DNA of 5,094 nucleotides from an uncultured Bacillota bacterium (GTDB taxonomy: Bacteria > Bacillota > UBA994 > UBA5500): the NCBI GenBank assembly GCA_937874815.1, contig CALNBW010000502.1, positions 1 through 5,094 of the forward strand. Direction: 5' to 3'. This document shows, in pieces, positions 1 to 5,094 of this stretch (position 1 is the first letter of the stretch; every line of letters starts with the position of its first letter). The notes below the pieces were generated by a model, which was given only the letters and a program-made list of their open reading frames with translations, searched no databases and had not been told where the DNA came from. Made by a program: the position numbers and the translations under genes.

Positions 1-217
1 CATAGCTGCCGGCAATATTCGGGGTGGGGTCGCACCGATTGTCGGTAACGCGGGCACCATGATTAACCCTATTCCCTCGGCCCTTATACTCACTGGCATT
101 GTGGTCGGGGTGAGCGTGGATGCCTTTGCTCTAGCCTTGGTGGTGCGCATCTATAAAACGTACGGTACTATTCAGGCTGACTTCTTATCCGTGAACAAGA
201 AAGAGGTCGAGCAATGA
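1..217 (+). CDS. MrpC/MnhC (NuoK)-like antiporter small subunit, 3' part only
   Basis: Only the last 71 residues plus the TGA stop (215-217) are present; the reading frame enters from the left edge at base 2. The family is a three-helix membrane protein of roughly 100-120 aa, so about half is here. The stretch around residues 21-31 (INPIPSALILT) matches the DPLPQALVLT-type signature that opens the third helix of MrpC and MbhG proteins. It is followed by a hydrophobic helix to about residue 49, an RIYKTYGT motif and a charged C-terminal tail. MrpC/NuoK subunits sit between the proximal membrane subunits and the first antiporter-like subunit and take part in ion translocation. Two oddities: Asn22 stands where Asp is usual, and Asp40 lies inside helix 3 where MrpC relatives usually have a neutral residue. 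The next gene starts inside its stop codon (ATGA), so the two are probably translationally coupled. The family call rests on recalled motifs and on the MrpD-like gene that follows. Confidence 0.85.
   Translation, partial: IAAGNIRGGVAPIVGNAGTMINPIPSALILTGIVVGVSVDAFALALVVRIYKTYGTIQADFLSVNKKEVEQ
201..207 (+). promoter_or_regulatory. Shine-Dalgarno site of the MrpD-like gene
   Basis: AAGAGGT, one base short of AAGGAGGT, lies 6-7 bases before the ATG at 214. It sits inside the last codons of the MrpC-like gene. It supports the ATG at 214 as the true start and so the 4-base ATGA overlap. Confidence 0.7.
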
Positions 218-1683
218 TACAGCATTTACCCGTTCTATCGGTTGTTTTCGTACTGATTACGGCCTATTTGCTACCGCTAGTTAAGCCACGCTACAAGATC
301 GTGGGCCAGGTAGTGACTATACTCATACTCATTGGCACGGCCATCGCCTCAATTTACTTTATAACAGTGACTGCAACGGGAGAAGTTATCATTTACGAAC
401 TGGGGAATTGGCCGGCACCGATTGGCATCACTATTGCCATCACCCCCCTGACTGCAATCATTATGCTGCTGGTCAGCGTTGTCACCCTTTTGGTCTATTT
501 CTACCGCCTCAGTGACCCGACTGCACCGCAAGGTCAAGCTGGTTCTTGGTATGATGCCTTGCTGATGCTGCTGGTGGCAGGGGTCTTTGGCATTACCCAG
601 TGTAATGACCTCTTTAACCTTTTCGTTTTTATTGAGATCTGCACCCTCTCCGCTTGCGCCCTGGTGGCTGCCGGCAAAGGGGGCAAGGCCAGTATAGCGG
701 CCTTTAAATATCTAATGCTTTGCACTGTTGCCTCGGGGTTTGTGATGTTTGCTATCGGCTTACTATACTTTATTACCGGCTATCTCACCTTCGCCTATGT
801 GCACGATGCTTTGCAGGCTGTTTGGCATAGCTACCCGCACGTGGTTTATCTGTCGGCTATTCTGTTCATTGTGGGGATGGGCATTAAATCGGCACTGTTC
901 CCTCTCCACGTGTGGCTGCCCGATGCCCACTCCAGTGCGCCGACTACGTCCAGCGCTCTCCTCTCGGGTATTGCAGTCAAAGCCTATCTGATAGGGTTAT
1001 TCAAGGTGTTCTACCTGGTGTTTGGACGGGAGCTGCTGCAGGCTTTGGGCATAGCCAACATGCTTGTAATTTTTGGGGTAGCTGGCGTGATCGGCGGCTC
1101 GCTCTTTGCTTTAGTGCAGAAGGAAGTTAAGCGCATGTTGGCTTACTCCACAGTGGCCCAGCTCGGCTATATTTTCATCGGTCTGGGCTTAGACAACAGC
1201 ATAGGCGTGGCCGCGGCTATTTTCCAGATTATTTCCCACGCCTGCATGAAATCGACCATGTTTGTGATTGCTGGCCATTTCGCCCACCAGGGCAAGGATA
1301 AAGTCAGCGATTACGCCGGAGTGGGCAAAGAGGAACCCGTACTCTTTACCGCCTTCACCATTTGCGCCCTGTCGATGATTGGATTACCTCTTTTTAGCGG
1401 TTTTATCACCAAGTGGATGCTATTTAGAGCCGCTTTAGACGCTCAGCATATGGGCATCCTCATTTTCATCGTCATCAGCGGACTGCTAAATGCGGGTTAC
1501 TTCTTGCCATTAGTTTGGAATGGCTGGTTTGGGGGCCAGCCCGGTGGTTATGCCAAACCTCGGGTCAAGTTTAGTCAGGCCCTACCGATCGTGATGTCTG
1601 TGGTAGTGCTATGGCTGGGTATCGCGCCAGCCCCTTTACTGCAGTTCCTGGACACAGCAGCTAACCTAATGTTGAGGTGGTGA
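214..1683 (+). CDS. MrpD/NuoN-type proton/cation antiporter membrane subunit
   Basis: A 489-aa, highly hydrophobic protein with about 14 predicted transmembrane helices, the usual length for MrpD/MnhD (about 490-500 aa). The proton-conducting core of the family (complex I antiporter-like subunits) is readable in order: Glu141 in helix 5 (NLFVFIEICTLSAC), Lys225 in helix 7 (GMGIKSALFPLHVWLPDAH), Lys256 in helix 8 (SALLSGIAVKAY), the KEVKRMLAYSTVAQLGY segment with Lys306, Lys346 in helix 11 (ISHACMKST), and Lys400 in helix 12 (GFITKWML). These match the Glu-Lys pair and central lysine chain that carry protons in MrpD and NuoN/NuoM. No core charge is missing, so it should be active. Helix 11 has Gln338 where the two downstream paralogues have His. 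It starts by ATGA overlap with the MrpC-like gene, the classical C-D order of Mrp operons. Alternative names are MnhD, MbhH or NuoN-like; the substrate (H+ with Na+ or K+) cannot be read from sequence. Confidence 0.93.
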   Translation: MIQHLPVLSVVFVLITAYLLPLVKPRYKIVGQVVTILILIGTAIASIYFITVTATGEVIIYELGNWPAPIGITIAITPLTAIIMLLVSVVTLLVYFYRLSDPTAPQGQAGSWYDALLMLLVAGVFGITQCNDLFNLFVFIEICTLSACALVAAGKGGKASIAAFKYLMLCTVASGFVMFAIGLLYFITGYLTFAYVHDALQAVWHSYPHVVYLSAILFIVGMGIKSALFPLHVWLPDAHSSAPTTSSALLSGIAVKAYLIGLFKVFYLVFGRELLQALGIANMLVIFGVAGVIGGSLFALVQKEVKRMLAYSTVAQLGYIFIGLGLDNSIGVAAAIFQIISHACMKSTMFVIAGHFAHQGKDKVSDYAGVGKEEPVLFTAFTICALSMIGLPLFSGFITKWMLFRAALDAQHMGILIFIVISGLLNAGYFLPLVWNGWFGGQPGGYAKPRVKFSQALPIVMSVVVLWLGIAPAPLLQFLDTAANLMLRW

Positions 1684-1684
1684 T
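1675..1684 (+). promoter_or_regulatory. Near-perfect Shine-Dalgarno site that selects a TTG start
   Basis: AGGTGGTGAT matches the extended anti-16S consensus AGGAGGTGAT at 9 of 10 bases. Its core (1675-1680) ends 8 bases before TTG 1689. The earlier in-frame GTGs at 1677 and 1680 fall within this site and have no good site of their own upstream, which favours TTG 1689. The site also spans the stop codon (1681-1683) of the preceding gene. Confidence 0.7.
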
Positions 1685-1688
1685 AACA

Positions 1689-3134
1689 TTGCCTGAAGCT
1701 ATATCTATCGTCGCTTGTATCCTGCTACCTGTTTTGGCCGGTATTATCGCCTATGCCACGCCGAAGTGGCGTTCAGCCATTGTCGTCACGACTACTTTGG
1801 TAGTTGCTGGTCTGGTGCTGAGCCTTTATCCAGCAAGTTTCGCAGGGCATACAACCCATACCCTGTTTCAGGGGGTAACGGGCCTGAAGCTGGTCATTCA
1901 ACTAGATCCTTTAACTTGGCTGTTCGCCTTTGTTGCTTCTATGCTCTGGATTCCAGCCAGCATCTATGCCCTAGCCTACATGGGCAATGACGAGCGGGCG
2001 GGCCGCTTCTTCGCCTTCTATTTGATTTCGTTAACAGCTACGCTAGGCATCGCCTTTGCTGGCAGCCTGGTTACCCTATATCTTTTCTATGAGATGCTTA
2101 CTCTGGTAACCTTCCCGCTAGTTGTGCATAGTGGGGGGCCTGATGCTAAACGAGCAGGTAGGGCCTATATCAGCTATGGTCTGTTCGGTGCGGGGCTAAT
2201 TCTTCTGGCTATCGGCCTGACCAGTATGCTAGCCCCCAGCTTTACCTTTGCCCCCGGCGGAATGCTCGTGGTTGGCGCGGCCCAGATGCAGTTAGCCCGC
2301 GCAGTGTTGCTGCTTTTCGTCTTTGGTTTTGGTGTGAAGGCTGCAATCGTGCCCTTCCACCGCTGGTTGCCCTTAGCTATGGCCGCCCCTACCCCCGTTT
2401 CAGCGCTGTTACATGCCGTCGCGGTAGTTAACGCCGGTAGCTATGGCATTCTGCGCATACTCCATACTGTTTATGGCCGGGCATTGCTCACCCGGTTAGG
2501 CATGACGCCTATCCTAGTAGCTCTAGCCTGTGTGACCATTATTGCGGGCTCAATTTGGGCCTTGCGAGAACAGCATTTGAAACGGCGTCTGGCCTATTCT
2601 ACTATCAGCCAGATGGGCTACCTGCTGTTAGGGGGAGTGTTGCCTTCCCCGCTAGGGTTACAGGCTACACTGCTGCATTTTCTTAATCATGGGCTGTTAA
2701 AGATAGCTCTGTTCTTCTCCGTTGGTATTCTAAACCAGAAGGGGATTACGACGGTGAATGAAGTGCAGGGTATGGGCAAGAAATATCCCCTGGTGTTCGC
2801 TACCATCACGCTTTCTAGCTTAGGCATGGTTGGTATCGTGCCCATGAATGGCTTTGTTAGTAAATGGTTCTACTTACAAGGTGCCTTAGAAACTAATTCC
2901 TATATAGTAATTGCGGTGTTGGCGCTCAGCTCGATACTCAACGCCTTCTATTTCTTCCCGATCGTCAGTAAGGCCTTTTTCGGTAAGCAGAGCACTGAGA
3001 AACCAGTTAAATTGCAGCGGGGTTTAGCCCTTCCCGGTTTTGTAATCGCTTGTTGTTCCTTGCTCCTGGGCATTTCCCCCCATTGGGCCGTAACTATGGC
3101 CGCAAAAGCGGCTGCCCTGATCAGTACAATCTAG
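1689..3134 (+). CDS. NuoL/MrpA-core-like antiporter membrane subunit (complex I subunit 5 family, second paralogue)
   Basis: From TTG 1689 this is 481 aa; GTG 1677 would add four residues. About 14 transmembrane helices are expected. Core residues, counted from TTG: Glu135 in helix 5 (LYLFYEMLTLVTFP), Lys217 in helix 7 (GFGVKAAIVPFHRWLP), Lys298 in the LKRRLAYSTISQMGY segment, a His330-x3-His334-x3-Lys338 series in helix 11 (HFLNHGLLK), and Lys392 in helix 12 (NGFVSKWFYL). Helix 8 reads SALLHAVAVVNAG, the NuoL/MrpA form that begins with His, here His242. MrpA has Lys in its HSATMVKAG, but this protein has Asn248 at that place. It lacks the C-terminal lateral-helix extension of NuoL and the MrpB-like domains of full MrpA, so it is a core-only antiporter subunit. 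It starts 5 bases after the MrpD-like stop, and its TAG stop overlaps the next gene's Shine-Dalgarno site. Family certain; exact subfamily and partner ion unknown. Confidence 0.9.
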   Translation: MPEAISIVACILLPVLAGIIAYATPKWRSAIVVTTTLVVAGLVLSLYPASFAGHTTHTLFQGVTGLKLVIQLDPLTWLFAFVASMLWIPASIYALAYMGNDERAGRFFAFYLISLTATLGIAFAGSLVTLYLFYEMLTLVTFPLVVHSGGPDAKRAGRAYISYGLFGAGLILLAIGLTSMLAPSFTFAPGGMLVVGAAQMQLARAVLLLFVFGFGVKAAIVPFHRWLPLAMAAPTPVSALLHAVAVVNAGSYGILRILHTVYGRALLTRLGMTPILVALACVTIIAGSIWALREQHLKRRLAYSTISQMGYLLLGGVLPSPLGLQATLLHFLNHGLLKIALFFSVGILNQKGITTVNEVQGMGKKYPLVFATITLSSLGMVGIVPMNGFVSKWFYLQGALETNSYIVIAVLALSSILNAFYFFPIVSKAFFGKQSTEKPVKLQRGLALPGFVIACCSLLLGISPHWAVTMAAKAAALISTI

Positions 3135-3138
3135 GAGG
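3133..3138 (+). promoter_or_regulatory. Consensus Shine-Dalgarno site of the third antiporter-like gene
   Basis: A perfect AGGAGG lies 7 bases before ATG 3146 and shares bases with the TAG stop (3132-3134) of the previous gene. The same frame is open further upstream to an ATG at 3050, but that start lies inside the preceding gene and would add a non-membrane, Gly/Arg-rich leader unlike the family. The start at 3146 is therefore preferred. Confidence 0.85.
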
Positions 3139-3145
3139 CAGATCT

Positions 3146-4972
3146 ATGACTCGCTCCCTTATCATCTTCATCTTGTTGGCACCGTTTGTTTTCGGGACAC
3201 TAGATGCTCTCTGGCGGCAGCGTAAGTTTAGCATTGCTGGCAGTAGCCTGACACTAGTGGCGCTCGGTATACTCTGGCTAACCAAGCAAGCTGATTTCAT
3301 CTCCATCCCCATTCTGCTGCCCGGCATAGGGATTAGCTATGGGACCCAGCCCATCAGCTTACTTTTAGCTAGCGTGACTGGCCTCGTTTGGTTCGCCACC
3401 AGCATTTTTTCCGAGCGCTATATGCAGGCCGAAGAGAATGGTGCCCGCTTTTACCTTTTGTTTGGACTCTCGGTTAGCGGTGCTATGGCCTGTTTCCTAG
3501 CCCGCGACTTCTTGGGACTGCTGCTAGGCTTCGAGATGATGTCTCTCGCCTCCTACGGTCTGGTGGCGCATAGCCCCACCCGTTCAGCCCAGCGGGCAGC
3601 CAAGCTTTATCTATATCTAGGAGTTATCAGTGGCGTGCTGCTGACAACCGGCTTAGCGATGCTCTGGAACCAGGCAGGGACCCTGGAGTATGCTCAGCTG
3701 CACAATATTCCACTTTCAATATCCGTATTACTGAGCCTAGGCTTTGCCATCAAGGCTGGTGCTTTCCCCCTGCATTTCTGGCTACCAGAAGCTCACCCGG
3801 TGGCTCCATCGCCTGGCAGTGCGTTGCTTTCAGGTATCCTGATCAAGACAGGTGCCTTTGGACTGCTGCTGGTGGCCTCGCTGACTGCTCAGGGACGAAC
3901 TTACGGGTTAGCGGTAATCGTGGTGGCGCTCATTACTATGAGCCTGGGTGTGCTGCTGGCTCTGGTACAACGTGATGCCAAGCGCCTGCTCGCTTATCAT
4001 AGCGTGAGCCAGATGGGTTACATTCTACTAGGCATAGGCCTGTGGGCCTTCGAACGTAACGCCTTGGGCTTCGGCGGCGCTGTCTTCCATATCGTTAATC
4101 ATGCTATCTTCAAGTCGGCGCTGTTCTTAATCTGCGGTTCAGCCCTGCTGGCTGCGAGCACGGTTGACCTCTATCGCTTAGGCTTCATGCGTAAAGTGTT
4201 TGGCTGGGCTACACCCCTGGCCTTAATCCCAGCGTTAGGCATAGCCGGCGTCCCGGGATTCAACGGCTATATTAGCAAAACCCTACTCCATGAAGCGCTA
4301 CTAGAAGCCAAGCTGCCGAGCGTCTTCCTGGGCATTGCCGACAAAGTCTTTGTCCTAGTGGCCTTTGGTACTGTCTGTTCGTTCATCAAGTTTAGTTGGT
4401 ACATTTTCTTTGCCGATCACGACAATACATGCGAGCCAGCCCGTGCCTCAAAAGCTGAAGTTATCGGCATTGGCACTCTGTCGGCCTTCGTGGTTGGGCT
4501 AGGGGTATTCCCCCAACCAGTGCTCAACGCCATTGCTAGTGGGTTAGCAGATCTAGGCGTCGCTTGGCCGCCCCATCTAGCACTGCACGGTAGCCATGCC
4601 CTACAGAACACCGGGGTAGTATTAGTTGGCGGCATCGTGCTTTACTTCGTCTGTCTCTACACCGGTCTGTTCCATTTACATCTGCCGGGGCAAACCCCGA
4701 TGCTAGCCCTTACGGAGGGTTTACTGAGGGTAGTGGTTATGGTCAGCCGTTGGGTCTCCGGCCTAGCAGCAAAGGTAAATGGAGTATTTGGAGGCTGGAG
4801 GAGAGAAGGCTTACGCATATTGAAGCGTTCGCTTCAGGCTTTAGATTACAAGCCCAGCTCCCAAACGTCCTTGCGGGCTCTTAGTGTCACCAATCTTAAT
4901 TTCAATGTCTATGTGGTGATGGGTGTGCTTTCAGTGCTGCTAGCCTTCTACCCGTTCATCGTCTTAAGATAA
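3146..4972 (+). CDS. HyfB/NuoL-like antiporter subunit with C-terminal lateral-helix extension
   Basis: A 608-aa membrane protein, longer than its two neighbours and near the size of NuoL and HycC/HyfB-type subunits. The core shows Glu130 in helix 5 (LLLGFEMMSLASYG), Lys203 in helix 7 (GFAIKAGAFPLHFWLPEAH), Lys234 in helix 8 (SALLSGILIKTG), Lys279 in the DAKRLLAYHSVSQMGY segment, His315-x3-His319-x3-Lys323 in helix 11, and Lys378 in helix 12 (GFNGYISKTLLHEA). After the core come two more membrane segments (about 438-460 and 488-512). Then a long amphipathic stretch follows at 520-570, with a basic patch WRREGLRILKRS near 551-562, and a last transmembrane helix at about 588-606. In NuoL-type proteins such a segment is the lateral helix that runs along neighbouring antiporter subunits and is pinned by a terminal helix. 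The PEAHPVAPSPGSALLSG form resembles HyfB/HycC and complex I subunit 5 proteins. It begins 11 bases after the previous stop and is the last gene before the terminator. Ion and redox partner unknown. Confidence 0.92.
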   Translation: MTRSLIIFILLAPFVFGTLDALWRQRKFSIAGSSLTLVALGILWLTKQADFISIPILLPGIGISYGTQPISLLLASVTGLVWFATSIFSERYMQAEENGARFYLLFGLSVSGAMACFLARDFLGLLLGFEMMSLASYGLVAHSPTRSAQRAAKLYLYLGVISGVLLTTGLAMLWNQAGTLEYAQLHNIPLSISVLLSLGFAIKAGAFPLHFWLPEAHPVAPSPGSALLSGILIKTGAFGLLLVASLTAQGRTYGLAVIVVALITMSLGVLLALVQRDAKRLLAYHSVSQMGYILLGIGLWAFERNALGFGGAVFHIVNHAIFKSALFLICGSALLAASTVDLYRLGFMRKVFGWATPLALIPALGIAGVPGFNGYISKTLLHEALLEAKLPSVFLGIADKVFVLVAFGTVCSFIKFSWYIFFADHDNTCEPARASKAEVIGIGTLSAFVVGLGVFPQPVLNAIASGLADLGVAWPPHLALHGSHALQNTGVVLVGGIVLYFVCLYTGLFHLHLPGQTPMLALTEGLLRVVVMVSRWVSGLAAKVNGVFGGWRREGLRILKRSLQALDYKPSSQTSLRALSVTNLNFNVYVVMGVLSVLLAFYPFIVLR

Positions 4973-4983
4973 GGGCATGAATA

Positions 4984-5018
4984 AAAGCAGCCGTCCGGCC
5001 AAGCCGGGCGGCTGCTTT
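4984..5018. terminator. Strong intrinsic terminator hairpin, probably bidirectional
   Basis: A 16-bp stem (4984-4999 with 5003-5018) has one G-U pair in the + strand RNA and a 3-base CAA loop. The inner 13 pairs are mostly G/C and the outer three are A-T. It starts 11 bases after the last stop codon, so it ends the operon. On the + strand the tail is short (TTTCGTT). On the - strand the stem is followed by TTTTATT, a better U-tract, which suggests it also stops transcription arriving from the right. Confidence 0.9.
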
Positions 5019-5026
5019 CGTTATGG

Positions 5027-5094
5027 TCAGGAGGGCGGGCGAGATTGCTGATAAAGGTCGTAGTCCTGCTCGCGCGCGTGTGGCCTGGTACTGT
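5027..5094 (-). CDS. Possible C-terminal end of a convergent gene, unidentified
   Basis: On the - strand an open frame enters from the right edge (in frame from 5092) and ends at a TGA formed by 5027-5029. The 21 visible residues end in a charged, polar tail (HAREQDYDLYQQSRPPS), which has a natural protein-like composition. The stop lies just outside the hairpin, whose - strand U-tract would terminate such a transcript, so a convergent gene fits the layout. The piece is too short to identify or prove coding. A + strand start is a competing reading: AGGAGG at 5029-5034, then TTG 5045 opening a frame with a hydrophobic beginning (LIKVVVLLARVWPGT). The two cannot both be ordinary genes over these bases. 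Confidence 0.3.
   Translation of the reverse strand, partial: STRPHAREQDYDLYQQSRPPS

Noticed and set aside
349..725. Minus-strand open frames at 349-537 and 534-725, and likewise at 3121-3327 and 4417-4635.
   Set aside because: They are antisense to strongly supported membrane protein genes, have no recognisable domain, and are explained by low stop frequency opposite hydrophobic codons.
912..1130. Short overlapping + strand open frames inside the MrpD-like gene (also 749-991), and one at 1715-1990 inside the second gene.
   Set aside because: They are alternate-frame shadows of long genes with clear family motifs, with Cys/Arg/Trp-rich compositions typical of out-of-frame reading.
3050..3145. 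Upstream extension of the third antiporter-like gene to an ATG at 3050 (32 extra residues).
   Set aside because: It lies wholly within the preceding gene's end, codes a Gly/Arg-rich leader unlike the family, and the consensus AGGAGG directly before ATG 3146 marks the real start.
1..4972. Search for an internal promoter, riboswitch, CRISPR repeats, insertion sequence or tRNA between or within the genes.
   Set aside because: The gaps are overlaps of 4 bases or spaces of 5 and 11 bases, filled by stop codons and ribosome sites; no inverted or direct repeat other than the final hairpin was seen by eye.
5064..5080. GC alternating run (cgcgcgcg) near the right edge, considered as a Z-DNA or repeat element.
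   Set aside because: It is only a few dinucleotides long and may be ordinary coding sequence; no repeat copies are seen in the window.

Overview
The window is the 3' end of an operon on the + strand. It encodes membrane subunits of a multisubunit cation/proton antiporter (Mrp/Mnh) or complex I-like (Nuo/Mbh/Hyf) machine. Every legible gene is a polytopic membrane protein. Coding is dense, Shine-Dalgarno sites are strong (AGGAGG or near it), GTG/TTG starts are plausible, and GC is middling by eye. This fits a Firmicute, probably of the clostridial kind, but the taxon is an inference and cannot be fixed from these bases.

Layout: (1) 1-217, the C-terminal 71 residues of an MrpC/NuoK-like small subunit. 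(2) 214-1683, an MrpD/NuoN-type antiporter-like subunit whose ATG overlaps the previous stop (ATGA). (3) 1689-3134, a second antiporter-like subunit with a NuoL/MrpA-type helix-8 signature. Its best start is a TTG behind a near-perfect Shine-Dalgarno site. (4) 3146-4972, a third and larger subunit of 608 aa. It has the same core plus a C-terminal extension that looks like the lateral amphipathic helix and anchoring transmembrane helix of NuoL/HyfB-type proteins. (5) 4984-5018, a strong GC-rich hairpin that ends the operon and probably acts in both directions. (6) About 70 bases beyond it, perhaps the tail of a convergent gene.

How they work together: in complex I and its relatives, a NuoK-like subunit and a row of antiporter-like subunits (N, M, L) form the ion-pumping arm, and a lateral helix from the distal subunit lies along the row. 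The four genes here supply one K-like and three antiporter-like subunits, the last with the lateral-helix extension, so they could build a complete distal arm. Canonical Mrp has only two antiporter-like subunits (MrpA, MrpD). No redox subunit, MrpA-type fusion or MrpB/E/F/G gene lies in this window. Such genes, if present in this operon, must be upstream, because transcription appears to end at the hairpin. Whether this is a stand-alone cation/proton antiporter or the membrane arm of a hydrogenase or oxidoreductase cannot be decided from this window.
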